Counted from the first letter of the stretch, positions 27,855-37,625 are shown. The stretch: 64,000 bases of DNA from PFJX01 sp040751755 (GCA_040751755.1 JBFMHC010000026.1:1-64000), one strand, 5' to 3'. A program made the numbers and translations. Notes: generated from the letters alone by a model not told the origin.

Positions 27855-27880
27855 GGGCCGGCCACGTCCGGCCCTTTTCT
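27855..27880 (+). terminator. Intrinsic terminator after the cysteine-rich small gene
   Basis: GGGCCGG and CCGGCCC form a perfect 7-bp stem around a six-base loop (CCACGT), followed directly by TTTTCT. It begins 20 bases after the stop of the 70-residue gene and ends 13 bases before the next ATG. Confidence 0.85.
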
Positions 27881-27892
27881 ATTGCCTCGCCG

Positions 27893-28291
27893 ATGATGGA
27901 ACAAAAAAAACCCCGGATCATGGTCGTGGACGACGACAACCTCATGCGCGAGGTGCTCAAGGCCCTGCTGCGCGAGGAGGGCTTCGAGGTGGTGGGCGAG
28001 GCCAAGGATGGTTCTTCCGCCCTGGGCCAGGTGGCGCGGCTGCACCCCGACCTGGTGTGCCTGGACGTGAACATGCCCGGCATGTCCGGCCTCGACGTGC
28101 TGAAGGCGATCCAGGCCGCCGCGCCCGAGACCCGGGTGGTCATGGTCACCGGCGATGCCTCCATGACGACGGTGCGCGAGGCGGTGAGCTTCGGCGCGGT
28201 CGGCTATGTCATCAAGCCGTTCAAGGCCGGGCGCGTGGGGCCGGCGATCCGCGCCGCGCTGAAGGGGCCGGGCGACTCGCCGTTCAGTTGA
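27893..28291 (+). CDS. Single-domain (CheY-like) response regulator
   Basis: Protein of 132 residues that is a receiver domain only: IMVVDDDNLMREVLKALL with the acidic pocket, phospho-acceptor D58 in LVCLDVNMPGMSG, threonine in VVMVTGDASM and the conserved lysine in YVIKPFKAG. The ATG just before MEQKKPRIM is preferred; a second ATG adjoins it. Upstream in-frame codons would run through the terminator of the previous gene, which argues against a longer form. No kinase is adjacent, so its partner is unknown. The purL gene begins 42 bases downstream. Confidence 0.88.
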   Translation: MMEQKKPRIMVVDDDNLMREVLKALLREEGFEVVGEAKDGSSALGQVARLHPDLVCLDVNMPGMSGLDVLKAIQAAAPETRVVMVTGDASMTTVREAVSFGAVGYVIKPFKAGRVGPAIRAALKGPGDSPFS

Positions 28292-28333
28292 CTGCCCGCT
28301 AAAATCCGGGTCTTTCCCCCCCAGGGTAGGCCC

Positions 28334-31300
28334 ATGTCCCGCGTACTGTTTCTCTCCGGCGCTCCCGCCCTCTCCGATTTCCGCATCGCCAAGCTCCTCG
28401 ACGCCCTCGCGCCCCAGCAGGTGAAGGGCCTGGAGGCGCACTTCCGGTATTTCGTCGAGCTCTCGGGCGAGCTGGCGCAGGACGACCTCGACTTCCTCTG
28501 CGAACTGTTGCACGCACGGCCGCACCAGCCGACAAAACCGGCGATCCTGGTGACGCCGCGCCTGGGCACCGTCTCGCCCTGGTCGTCCAAGGCCACGGAC
28601 ATCGCCATCAACTGCGGCCTCTCCGGCATCGGCCGCATCGAGCGTGGCGTGAGCTGGACCCTGCGTGCGAAGAAGGGGCGCACCCCCGATCTGGCCGCCG
28701 TGCTGCCCTTCCTGCACGACCGCATGACCGAGAGCGTGCTGGCGGACGAGGCGGAGGCGGAACGCCTGTTCCATCACGTGGCGCCGCCGCCGTTCAAGAC
28801 CGTGGACGTGCTCAAGGGTGGCAAGGCCCAGGGCAAGAGAGCCCTGAACAAGGCGAACAAGGACTGGGGCCTGGCCTTGTCCGACGACGAGATCGACTAC
28901 CTGGTGGACAACTTCACCAAGGCCGGGCGCAACCCCACGGACGTGGAATTGATGATGTTCGCGCAGGCCAACTCCGAGCACTGCCGGCACAAGATCTTCA
29001 ACGCAGACTGGATCGTCGACGGCGAGAAGCAGGCCGAGTCGCTGTTCGGCATGATCCGCCACACCCACAAGGTGCGGCCGCAGGGCACGCTGTCCGCCTA
29101 CTCCGACAACGCCTCGGTGATCGAGGGCGCCACCATCGGCCGCTTCTACCAGGACGCCAAGGGCGTGTACGGCTACCACACCGAGCCGACGCACATCCTC
29201 ATGAAGGTGGAGACGCACAACCACCCCACCGCCATCTCCCCCTTCCCGGGCGCGGCGACCGGCTCCGGCGGGGAGATCCGCGACGAGGGCGCGACCGGCC
29301 AGGGCTCCAAGCCGAAGGCCGGCCTGTGCGGCTTCACCGTCTCCAACCTGCGCATCCCCGGCGCCGAGCAGCCCTGGGAGAAGGACCACGGCAAGCCCGG
29401 GCGCATCGTCTCCGCGCTCGACATCATGATCGAGGGCCCGCTGGGCGCCGCCGCCTTCAACAACGAGTTCGGCCGCCCCAACCTCACCGGCTACTTCCGC
29501 ACCTTCGAGATGGACACCCCGGACGGCCAGGTGCGCGGCTACCACAAGCCCATCATGATCGCCGGCGGCGTCGGCAACATCCAGGAACGCCACATCCACA
29601 AGCAGGCCTTCAAGCCCGGCACCCTCCTGATCCAGCTCGGCGGCCCCGGCCTGCTCATCGGCCTGGGCGGCGGCGCCGCCTCCAGCATGGGCTCCGGCAG
29701 CAACGTCGAGGCCCTGGACTTCGACTCGGTGCAGCGCGGCAACCCCGAGATCCAGCGCCGTGCCCAGGAGGTGATCGACCGCTGCTGGCAGCTGGGTGAG
29801 GCCAACCCCATCCTCTCCGTGCACGACGTGGGCGCGGGCGGCATCTCCAACGCCATGCCCGAGCTGGCGCACGGCGCCGGCCTGGGGGCCACCTTCCAGC
29901 TGCGCGACGTGCCGAGCCTGGAGCCGGGCATGAGCCCGAAGGAGATCTGGAGCAACGAGGCGCAGGAGCGCTACGTGCTGGCGATCGCGCCGGAGTCGCT
30001 CGACCTGTTCCGCGAGATCTGCGAGCGCGAGCGCTGCCCCTTCGCCGTGGTCGGCAAGGCCACGCGCGGGGGTAAGCAACATGGCCAGCTGGTGGTGGAG
30101 GACCGCCACTTCAAGAACAAGCCGGTGGACATGCCCATGGACGTGCTGCTGGGCAAGCCGCCGAAGATGACGCGCGACGTCAGGCACGTGGCGCCCATGC
30201 TCAGGCCCTTCATCGCCGAGGGCCTGGACCTGAAGGAGGCGGCCTACCGCGTGCTGCGCCACCCGGCGGTGGCCAACAAGACCTTCCTCATCACCATCGG
30301 CGACCGCACCGTGGGCGGCTACACCGCGCGCGACCAGTTCGTCGGCCCGTGGCAGATGCCGGTGGCGGACGTGGCGGTGACCACCCTGGGCTACGACACC
30401 TACCTGGGCGAGGCGATGGCGATGGGCGAGCGCACCCCCATCGCCCTGATCGACGGCCCCGCCTCCGGCCGCATGGCGGTCGGCGAGGCGATCACCAACC
30501 TGGCCGCCGCCGCGATCAACGAGATCGGCGACATCCGCCTCTCCGCCAACTGGATGTGCGCCGCCGGCCACCCCGGCGAGGACGCCGCCCTCTACGACAC
30601 CGTCAAGGCGGTGGGCAAGGAACTGTGCCCGGCACTGGGCATCAGCATCCCGGTGGGCAAGGACTCCATGTCCATGGCCACGCGCTGGGAGGACGAGGCC
30701 GGCAAGAAGGCCGTGGTCGCGCCGCTCTCGCTCATCGTCACCGCCTTCGCGCCGGTCAACGACGCGCGCCGCACCCTCACGCCGCAGTTGCGCACCGATT
30801 GCGGTCCCACCGACCTGATCCTCGTCGACCTCGGGCGCGGCCACAACCGCCTCGGCGGTTCCATCCTCGGCCAGGTCTACGGCGAGCTGGGCGATGCCTG
30901 CCCGGACCTCGACGACCCGGCGCGCCTCAAGCGCTTCTTCGCCCTGATCCAGCGCCTCAACGGCGAGGGCAGGCTGCTCGCCTACCACGACCGCGGTGAC
31001 GGCGGCCTGTTCGCCACGGTCGCCGAGATGGCCTTCGCCGGCCGCTGCGGCGTCGACCTCGATGTCGACGAGCTGCGCTACCACCGCCTGCACAACGACA
31101 TCCTGGAGGACGTGGCGGACGCCCCGGAGCCGTCCGAGCCTTACACCTCGCGCCTGTTCGGCATCCTCTTCAACGAGGAACTGGGTGCGGTGATCCAGGT
31201 GCGGCGCGCGGACACCGCCGCGGTCATGGACGCCTTCCTGGAGGCGGACCTGCGCGACGAGTTCTTCATCGTCGGCCAGCCGAACAAAAAGGACCGCGTG

Positions 31301-32287
31301 CGCGTCCTGCGCGAGGGCAAGGCGGTGTTCGACGAGGGGCGTGCCGACCTGCTCGCCGCCTGGTCGGAGACCTCCTGGCGCATGCAGCGGCTGCGCGACA
31401 ACCCGGCCTGCGCGGACGAGGAGTTCGCCGGCCTCACCGCCGCGAAGAACCCGGGCCTGCACGCGAAGCTCGCCTTCGACCCGACGGAGAACGTTGCCGC
31501 GCCTTATGTGAAGACCAAGCGTGCCCAGCCCAAGGTGGCGATCCTGCGCGAGCAGGGGGTGAACGGCGAGGTGGAGATGGCCGCGGCCTTCCACCGCGCC
31601 GGCTTCACGCCGGTGGACGTGCACATGAGCGACATCCTCTCCGGCCGCGTCAAGCTCAAGGCCTTCAAGGGCCTTGCCGCGTGCGGCGGCTTCTCCTACG
31701 GCGACGTCCTGGGGGCGGGCGGCGGCTGGGCCGCGTCGATCCTGCACAACGCGCGTGCGCGCGACGAGTTCGAGGCCTTCTTCCGGCGCGACGACAGCTT
31801 TGCCCTGGGCGTATGCAACGGCTGCCAGATGATGAGCCGCCTCAAGGACATCATCCCCGGCGCCGAGCACTGGCCGCGCTTCGAGCGCAACCTGTCGGAG
31901 CAGTTCGAGGCGCGCTTCGTCATGGTCGAGGTGCCGGAGACCCCTTCCATCCTGTTCGACGGCATGGCGGGCTCGCGCATGCCCATCGTCGTCGCGCACG
32001 GCGAGGGCCGGGCGGTGTTCGATGGCAAGGCGCAGCGCAAGAACGCCGAGGTGTGCCTGCGTTACGTGGACAACCGCGGGCGCAAGACCGAGACCTACCC
32101 GATGAACCCGAACGGCTCGCCCAAGGGGATCACCGGACTGACCACGCCGGACGGCCGTTTCACCGTCATGATGCCGCACCCGGAACGCGTGTTCCGCGCC
32201 GTGCAGCATTCCTGGCGGCCGGAGGGGTGGGGCGAGGATGGGCCGTGGCTGCGCCTGTTCCGCAACGCGCGGAAGTGGGTGGGCTGA
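28334..32287 (+). CDS. purL: Phosphoribosylformylglycinamidine synthase (single-chain PurL)
   Basis: Cytosolic purine synthesis enzyme of 1317 residues that converts FGAR, glutamine and ATP to FGAM; the length matches the fused proteobacterial form (about 1295). The N-terminal PurS-like part is followed by two AIR-synthase-like halves, with MMFAQANSEHCRHKIFNADW, ETHNHPTAISPFPGAATGSG and GGIGNIQ-type loops (IAGGVGNIQERHIHKQAF). The C-terminal glutamine amidotransferase has GGFSYGDVLGAGGGWAASIL, the catalytic cysteine in LGVCNGCQMMSRL and the PHPERVFRAVQH end motif. It converges with the hybrid kinase gene, with 22 bases between the stops and no visible terminator. Confidence 0.97.
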   Translation: MSRVLFLSGAPALSDFRIAKLLDALAPQQVKGLEAHFRYFVELSGELAQDDLDFLCELLHARPHQPTKPAILVTPRLGTVSPWSSKATDIAINCGLSGIGRIERGVSWTLRAKKGRTPDLAAVLPFLHDRMTESVLADEAEAERLFHHVAPPPFKTVDVLKGGKAQGKRALNKANKDWGLALSDDEIDYLVDNFTKAGRNPTDVELMMFAQANSEHCRHKIFNADWIVDGEKQAESLFGMIRHTHKVRPQGTLSAYSDNASVIEGATIGRFYQDAKGVYGYHTEPTHILMKVETHNHPTAISPFPGAATGSGGEIRDEGATGQGSKPKAGLCGFTVSNLRIPGAEQPWEKDHGKPGRIVSALDIMIEGPLGAAAFNNEFGRPNLTGYFRTFEMDTPDGQVRGYHKPIMIAGGVGNIQERHIHKQAFKPGTLLIQLGGPGLLIGLGGGAASSMGSGSNVEALDFDSVQRGNPEIQRRAQEVIDRCWQLGEANPILSVHDVGAGGISNAMPELAHGAGLGATFQLRDVPSLEPGMSPKEIWSNEAQERYVLAIAPESLDLFREICERERCPFAVVGKATRGGKQHGQLVVEDRHFKNKPVDMPMDVLLGKPPKMTRDVRHVAPMLRPFIAEGLDLKEAAYRVLRHPAVANKTFLITIGDRTVGGYTARDQFVGPWQMPVADVAVTTLGYDTYLGEAMAMGERTPIALIDGPASGRMAVGEAITNLAAAAINEIGDIRLSANWMCAAGHPGEDAALYDTVKAVGKELCPALGISIPVGKDSMSMATRWEDEAGKKAVVAPLSLIVTAFAPVNDARRTLTPQLRTDCGPTDLILVDLGRGHNRLGGSILGQVYGELGDACPDLDDPARLKRFFALIQRLNGEGRLLAYHDRGDGGLFATVAEMAFAGRCGVDLDVDELRYHRLHNDILEDVADAPEPSEPYTSRLFGILFNEELGAVIQVRRADTAAVMDAFLEADLRDEFFIVGQPNKKDRVRVLREGKAVFDEGRADLLAAWSETSWRMQRLRDNPACADEEFAGLTAAKNPGLHAKLAFDPTENVAAPYVKTKRAQPKVAILREQGVNGEVEMAAAFHRAGFTPVDVHMSDILSGRVKLKAFKGLAACGGFSYGDVLGAGGGWAASILHNARARDEFEAFFRRDDSFALGVCNGCQMMSRLKDIIPGAEHWPRFERNLSEQFEARFVMVEVPETPSILFDGMAGSRMPIVVAHGEGRAVFDGKAQRKNAEVCLRYVDNRGRKTETYPMNPNGSPKGITGLTTPDGRFTVMMPHPERVFRAVQHSWRPEGWGEDGPWLRLFRNARKWVG

Positions 32288-32309
32288 GTTCGGCCGATCC
32301 GCCGGCCGT

Positions 32310-35300
32310 TCAGGCCGGCAGGTCCGAAGCGGCCTGGGCGGAACGTTCGAGGTGTTCGCGCACCTCGCGCAGCAGCCGCTCCACGAGGACGCTCAGCGCC
32401 TCGACCTCGTCGGCCAGGGGGGCCGTGACGCCGGCGCGGTGATGCTGTTCGACCTGGCTCGCCAGGGCCCGCAGTTCGCCTGCCTCGATGTTGCCGCCCA
32501 GGCCCTTGAGGCTGTGGGCGATGAACACGATGGCCTCGATGTCCCCCAGCCGGACGGCGGCGCGCAGTTTTTCCGCGCTCTCGGCCTGGCTGTCGATGAC
32601 CTTGCCGAGCAGCCTGTCGATGAATCCCTGGCGCCCCGAGAAGCGCGCGGAGAGGACCTCCCAGTCGATCATGCCGCGCGTCGGCGCGTCGGCGCGCGGC
32701 GCTGCCTCGGCGGCGGGCGCAGCAGGGGCTGAGGCCGCCGCGGGTGGTTCCGCCTCTGCGGTGGCGGGGGCGGCACGGTTGCGGAGGTGGCGCAGGATCG
32801 CCGCCACCAGCTGTTCGCCTTCGATGGGCTTGGTGACGTGCTCTGCCATGCCGGCGGCCAGGCACTTCTCGCGGTCCTCGGCCTGCACGTGCGCTGTCAG
32901 GGCGATGATGGGCAGCTCCGGGGCGACGGCGGCGATGCGGCGCGCCGCCTCGTGTCCGTCCATCACCGGCATCTGCACGTCCATCAACACCACGTCGAAG
33001 GCCGCGGCGCCCAGCGCGTCCAGGTTGTCCAGTGCCTCCCGGCCGTTCTCCGCGAACACCACGCGCGCGCCCTCCTGTTCCAGCATGTCGGCAAGGATGA
33101 TCCGGTTCAATTCCACGTCCTCCGCCGCCAGCACGCGTACGCCGCTGAGGCGGGGGGCGTCCCCCTGTCGTTCCTGCGGTTGTTCCTCGGGGGACGTCGT
33201 CTCCGCCAGCGGCAGGCGCAGGGTGAAGACGCTGCCCTCGCCCAGGCTGCTTTGCACATCGATGTCGCCGCCCATCATGTGCGCCAGGTCGAGGCTGATG
33301 GTCAGCCCCAGGCCGGTGCCGCCGAACTGGCGGGTGGGGGTGGTGTCGCCCTGCTCGAAGGCGTTGAACAGGCGCGCGACCTGTTCCTGCGACATGCCGA
33401 TGCCGTTGTCGCTGACGCGGAACAGGGTGTCGCCACCCTCGCGCGTCACGCTCAGGGTGACTTCGCCCTTGTCGGTGAATTTCACGGCGTTGCTGAGCAG
33501 GTTGAGCAGGATCTGCTCCAGGCGCAGCGGGTCGCCGGCCACCCAGCGGGGCACGCCCTCGCCGACCTCCAGCCTGGCGCGCAGGCCCTTGGCGCGAGCG
33601 CGCTCCTCGATCAGGCGCATGGTGTCCTGAACCGGTTTCATGAGCGCGTAGGGCTGCGTTACCAGCTTCAGCTTGCCGGACACCAGCTTGGAGAAGTCGA
33701 GGATGTCGTTGACCACGCCGAGCAGGTGCTCGCCGGCGTTGACGATGTGCGAGAAGGCCTCGCGCGCCTTGGCGTCGCCGCAGTTGCGCAGGCCGATCCT
33801 GGCCATGCCCAGCACCGCGTTCATCGGCGTGCGGATCTCGTGGCTCATGTTGGCGAGGAACTGGCTCTTCACGCGTGCCAGCTGTTCCGCTTCCAGGCGC
33901 GCGGCTTCCAGTTCCGCGGTGCGGATCGCCACCACTTCCTCGAGGTGGTGGCGGTGCAGCTCCAGCTCCCATTCGATGCGTTTCTGCGCGCTGATGTCCT
34001 CGCTGATGGAGACGTAGTGGCTGATGCTGCCGTCCGGCTGCTGGATCGGCGAGACGATCTGGTTCACGTAGTAGATCTCGCCGCTCTTGCGCCGGTTCAC
34101 CACCTCGCCGCGCCAGGTCCTGCCCTGTTCCAGCGCCTGCCACATCTCCCGGTAGGTCGCGCGCGGTGTCTGGCCGGACTGCAGCAGGCGGGGGTTCTTG
34201 CCCGCCACCTCCTCGCGCGCGTAGCCGGAGACCTCCTGGAAGGCCTGGTTGACGTACTCGATCTCGACGTCGCGGTTGGTGATCATGATGACGTTGGGGT
34301 TCTGCTCGACGGCGAGCGACAGCTTGCGCAGTTCGCCCTCGGCATGATCGCGCTGGATGCAGGTGGCGAGGATGTCGGCCGCCGACTTGAGGAACTCCTC
34401 CTGCTCGGGTTGCCGCTCGTGCCCCTCGGGCAGGACCACCACCATCACGCCGAGCACGCGTCCCCGCGAGCTCAGCGGCACGCTGTAGTGGCCGTGGTCG
34501 CGCATGCCCGGGGGCTGGATCTGGTGTCGCTCGTCGATGTGGTCGGCATGCAGCAGCTGCCCCGTGGCGGCGGCCTGGCCGCACAGGCAGCGGCCCAGCG
34601 GAAGCTCGCCGCAGCCCGCCTCGATCTCGGCCGAAAGCCCGTGCGATACCGCGAGGCGCAACTGGTCGCCCTTCGGCTGCATGAGGAAGATGCCGCCCTT
34701 GCCCTGGCTGGCGAGCCAGGAGATCTCCAGCAGCAGGCGCAGGCTGGCGTCCAGGGTCGCCTGCAGGGGCATGCCCTGCAGCGCGGTCTCCAGCATCCGG
34801 CGCAGCACCGACTGGCGCTCGCCATCCTGCTGCAGGCGCAGCGCCACGTCCTTGCGCTCGGTGATGTCCTGCACGGTGCCGCGCAGTTCGACGATGTGCC
34901 CCTCGGCATCGCGCATCGCGTCGCCGCATGCGGTGACCCAGCGGTGCGCGCCGTCGCCGCGCACCAGTTCGACGTCGCACTGGTAGGCCACGCCCTCGGC
35001 GAGGCAGCGCGAGAACGCCAGGTCCAGGCGCGACCAGGACTCCTCGGTGAAATAGGCCTTTAGCTCCGGGTAGGGCGCCGGCGGCAGGGCGGGGTCGCGG
35101 CCGAACACGCGGTAGGTCGTCTCCGACCAGTTCAGGGTGTCGTTGCGCAGGTCCCAGCACCAGTTGCCGATGCCGACCATCTCTTGTGTCGCGCGCAGCG
35201 TCGCCTGGTTGGCCTGCAGCTGCGCCTCGCGTTCCGCCACCCGCGCCTGCATGACCTCGAAGGCCTGCGCGAAGTCGCGCAGCTCGTCGCCCCTGACCTC

Positions 35301-36440
35301 CGGGATGGCGGCGTCGTAGCGGCCCTCGCCGATCTGGATGGCGGCGTGCCGCAATTGGTCCAGCGGCACGAAGATGCGCCGCAGCACCGTCAGGAGCAGC
35401 GCCAGGGCGAGGAAGGAGGCGAGCAGGAGGGTGCCCAGCGAGGTGTCGCGCATCTTGTCGATCTCGCGCTGGATGACGCTGTCCGGGAGGGTGTGGATGA
35501 GGCCGAGGTGGCGGTTCGGCCTGAGCGGGTCGTAATGGATCCGCAGCGCCACGGCATGCATCGTCCCCGCGGGGGTCTGGAGGGCCTGGAGGTTCGGCTG
35601 CGCGTCGTCCGTGTCCTGGTCCTCGAAGCGCAGCGCCGGCAGGTCGTTGCGCCAACCGTAGCGCTTGCCGAGGTCGAAGCCGAAGCTGAGCGAGGGATCA
35701 GGGTGGAGGAGGTAGTCCCCCGCCTGGTTCGCCAGACGCACGTCCACCTCGGGCAGGGATTGGCGCGCGAGGCTGGCCAGCAGGGGGCGCATGTCCATGT
35801 TGATGACCACGAGGGCGATGCGCCTGCCCTGCGCGTCGAACAGGGGGGTCACCGCGCGCAGCGTCGGCGTGTGTGGGAGAGAGAGGCGGCCGTGCTCCTG
35901 GTTGAGCGTGATCTCCGAGAGGTGCACCTCGCCGCGGCGCAGCCGCAGGCCGGCCTGGACGTAGTCGCGCCCGCCCTTGCGCTGCAACTGCCCGGCAGGC
36001 ACGACATACGGCGCGTCTCCGCGCGGCTCGATGCGCAGGATCTCGCGACCCTGGTCGGCGAGGCCGATGATGCGCAGCTGGAAGTAGCGAGGGTGGTTGC
36101 GGGCGAAGGCGGAAAACAGCCGGATGGCGCGTTGATGCAGGGTCGACAGTTCATGCGCCGGCCTCGCCGCGGCGAGGCCGCTGGCGAACTCTTCCGTCGC
36201 GGGCGCCTGGCTGAGGAACAACGCATCCCTGTGCAGGGCATCGATGCCCTCGCGCAGCAATTCCGCGTTATGTCCGGCGCCTTCCGCCATCTGCCTGGCG
36301 TATTGCTCCAGCAGGTTGCTGCGTTCGTGCCAGCCGCGCAGTTGGATGAGTGCGACGAAGGCGATGGCCGCGAATGCGACGCTCGTCAGCGCGATGCGCG
36401 CGCTGATCGGTATCGATCCCAGCTTCCAGCCTGAAACCAA
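32310..36440 (-). CDS. Hybrid sensor histidine kinase: Cache-HAMP-PAS-GAF-PAS-HK-REC-Hpt
   Basis: Inner-membrane phosphorelay kinase of 1376 residues, counted from a TTG that follows GGGAGA by five bases. No ATG or GTG lies between the predicted transcription start and the first membrane helix. Order: helix (about 13-33), double-Cache-like periplasmic domain (about 35-325), helix (about 335-355), HAMP (about 356-405), PAS (about 415-530), GAF (about 550-695), PAS (about 705-825), phospho-acceptor helix with NMSHEIRTPMN (H867), ATPase (GGTGLGLTIS), receiver with D1154 (LMDVQMPVMDG), and an Hpt domain with AHSLKGLGGN (H1309). An alanine-rich linker (about 1222-1255) precedes Hpt. All phosphotransfer residues are present. 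A sigma-28-type promoter upstream links it to the motility regulon, an inference from the promoter alone. Confidence 0.9.
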   Translation of the reverse strand: MVSGWKLGSIPISARIALTSVAFAAIAFVALIQLRGWHERSNLLEQYARQMAEGAGHNAELLREGIDALHRDALFLSQAPATEEFASGLAAARPAHELSTLHQRAIRLFSAFARNHPRYFQLRIIGLADQGREILRIEPRGDAPYVVPAGQLQRKGGRDYVQAGLRLRRGEVHLSEITLNQEHGRLSLPHTPTLRAVTPLFDAQGRRIALVVINMDMRPLLASLARQSLPEVDVRLANQAGDYLLHPDPSLSFGFDLGKRYGWRNDLPALRFEDQDTDDAQPNLQALQTPAGTMHAVALRIHYDPLRPNRHLGLIHTLPDSVIQREIDKMRDTSLGTLLLASFLALALLLTVLRRIFVPLDQLRHAAIQIGEGRYDAAIPEVRGDELRDFAQAFEVMQARVAEREAQLQANQATLRATQEMVGIGNWCWDLRNDTLNWSETTYRVFGRDPALPPAPYPELKAYFTEESWSRLDLAFSRCLAEGVAYQCDVELVRGDGAHRWVTACGDAMRDAEGHIVELRGTVQDITERKDVALRLQQDGERQSVLRRMLETALQGMPLQATLDASLRLLLEISWLASQGKGGIFLMQPKGDQLRLAVSHGLSAEIEAGCGELPLGRCLCGQAAATGQLLHADHIDERHQIQPPGMRDHGHYSVPLSSRGRVLGVMVVVLPEGHERQPEQEEFLKSAADILATCIQRDHAEGELRKLSLAVEQNPNVIMITNRDVEIEYVNQAFQEVSGYAREEVAGKNPRLLQSGQTPRATYREMWQALEQGRTWRGEVVNRRKSGEIYYVNQIVSPIQQPDGSISHYVSISEDISAQKRIEWELELHRHHLEEVVAIRTAELEAARLEAEQLARVKSQFLANMSHEIRTPMNAVLGMARIGLRNCGDAKAREAFSHIVNAGEHLLGVVNDILDFSKLVSGKLKLVTQPYALMKPVQDTMRLIEERARAKGLRARLEVGEGVPRWVAGDPLRLEQILLNLLSNAVKFTDKGEVTLSVTREGGDTLFRVSDNGIGMSQEQVARLFNAFEQGDTTPTRQFGGTGLGLTISLDLAHMMGGDIDVQSSLGEGSVFTLRLPLAETTSPEEQPQERQGDAPRLSGVRVLAAEDVELNRIILADMLEQEGARVVFAENGREALDNLDALGAAAFDVVLMDVQMPVMDGHEAARRIAAVAPELPIIALTAHVQAEDREKCLAAGMAEHVTKPIEGEQLVAAILRHLRNRAAPATAEAEPPAAASAPAAPAAEAAPRADAPTRGMIDWEVLSARFSGRQGFIDRLLGKVIDSQAESAEKLRAAVRLGDIEAIVFIAHSLKGLGGNIEAGELRALASQVEQHHRAGVTAPLADEVEALSVLVERLLREVREHLERSAQAASDLPA

Positions 36441-36546
36441 AGTCTTCTCCCGCGAATGATTGGAGGCGGGGGGAGGGCCTCGAAGGATGCATCGCGAGGG
36501 GGCTCGGAGATTGGGAACCCCCCCATACGCAGTCTGTTTTAGCGCC

Positions 36547-36573
36547 TTATCGACTTGCCGGCGTATTACTTTA
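36547..36573 (-). promoter_or_regulatory. Near-consensus sigma-28 (FliA) promoter for the hybrid kinase
   Basis: On the reverse strand TAAAGTAA is followed by 11 bases and GTCGATAA. The known FliA consensus is TAAAGTTT-N11-GCCGATAA, so the -35 core and spacing are exact and the -10 differs at one position. It lies after the stop of the GGDEF gene and about 105 bases before the kinase start. Confidence 0.7.
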
Positions 36574-36611
36574 GGACGAGGGAGTGTGCGGGCCAACGCC
36601 CATCCGCGTGC

Positions 36612-37610
36612 TCAGGAAAACAGCTCGATGGAACCACTGGCCTGCGGTGCCTGCAGCCGGCCGGAGTCGCGCAGGGCCTGGTAGAAGGCCACCTGGTTTC
36701 GCCCGTTTTCCTTGGCGTGGTAGAGCGCGCGGTCCGCCTCCTCGATGCTCTGGCTGGGGGGGCGGGAGCGGCAGTCGATGGCGTTGTAGCCGATGCTTGC
36801 CGTGACCTGGCCGACCTGCGGAAAGGCGCAGTCGGCGACGCTGCGGCGGATGCGTTCGAGGATGGTCTGCGCCTGCGTGCCGGTGACGTCCTGCAGCAGC
36901 ACCAGGAATTCCTCGCCGCCATAGCGGAAGCACATGTCCGCGTCGCGCAGGCTCTGCTGCAGGATGCCGGCGAAGATGATCAGCACCTCGTCGCCGATCA
37001 TGTGGCCGTGCGTGTCGTTGATGCGCTTGAAGTGGTCGAGGTCCAGCAGGGCCAGGTATTCCCCGCGTCCTTCGCGGTCGGCCTCGCGGCGGCTGTGCAG
37101 GCGCGAGGAGGAGAGTTCGGCGAGCTTGCGCTCCAGGCGCTTGCGGTTGAACAGGCCGGTCAGGGTGTCCTTCTCGCCGTCGAACAGCAGGCGGGTGAAG
37201 TTCCGGTACACCTGCACCATGCCCATGGCGAGGCGGGCATCCTCCTCCCGCCAGGCGCGGGACCAGAGCACCAGGCCGTGCTTGGCCTGCGTCTGGTCGA
37301 CGCACAGATTGGCCAGCATGAAGGTGAACTCGCCGAGCCTGATCTGGACCGGCTCGTTGTCGAGGCCGGCCAGCCGGTCGAGGATGAGGTCCGGCAGGTC
37401 GTGCGCGCGGGGAGTGGCGTGCAGCACCTTGAAATCACCATTGCCGGAGAAGAGCAGCATCTGCCCCTCACAGCCTTCCAGGACCTCGCCCAGGGCGGTG
37501 AACAGGCTGTGTTCCAGGGAGCGCTGGTCGCGCTGCTCCGTGAGCTGCACGATGGACTCGATGAGGTCGTGCGCCTGGGCCGCATGGGAAACATTCTTCT
37601 CGATGGTCAT
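36612..37610 (-). CDS. Diguanylate cyclase (GGDEF)
   Basis: Cytosolic protein of 332 residues. The N-terminal 150 residues form a GAF-like or otherwise unrecognised sensor region (LLFSGNGDFKVLHATPRAHD; LGEFTFMLANLCVDQ). The GGDEF domain (about 155-315) contains DTLTGLFNRKRLERKLAEL, ALLDLDHFKRINDTHGHMIG and the active loop RYGGEEFLVLLQD, so GGEEF is intact. The RxxD inhibitory site (RDAD) lies five residues before the motif, so product inhibition is likely. It should make cyclic-di-GMP. It follows the FecR gene by only 15 bases, suggesting one transcript, and precedes the hybrid kinase gene, which has its own promoter. Confidence 0.92.
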   Translation of the reverse strand: MTIEKNVSHAAQAHDLIESIVQLTEQRDQRSLEHSLFTALGEVLEGCEGQMLLFSGNGDFKVLHATPRAHDLPDLILDRLAGLDNEPVQIRLGEFTFMLANLCVDQTQAKHGLVLWSRAWREEDARLAMGMVQVYRNFTRLLFDGEKDTLTGLFNRKRLERKLAELSSSRLHSRREADREGRGEYLALLDLDHFKRINDTHGHMIGDEVLIIFAGILQQSLRDADMCFRYGGEEFLVLLQDVTGTQAQTILERIRRSVADCAFPQVGQVTASIGYNAIDCRSRPPSQSIEEADRALYHAKENGRNQVAFYQALRDSGRLQAPQASGSIELFS

Positions 37611-37625
37611 CTCTTCTTCAGGGTC

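Noticed and set aside
27848..32209. Open frame of over 1400 codons on the strand opposite purL, and similar frames opposite ppk, the kinases and hyp genes
   Set aside because: They arise from high GC, which removes stop codons. Their translations are low-complexity (histidine, arginine, alanine-rich) and the opposite frames encode well-known proteins.
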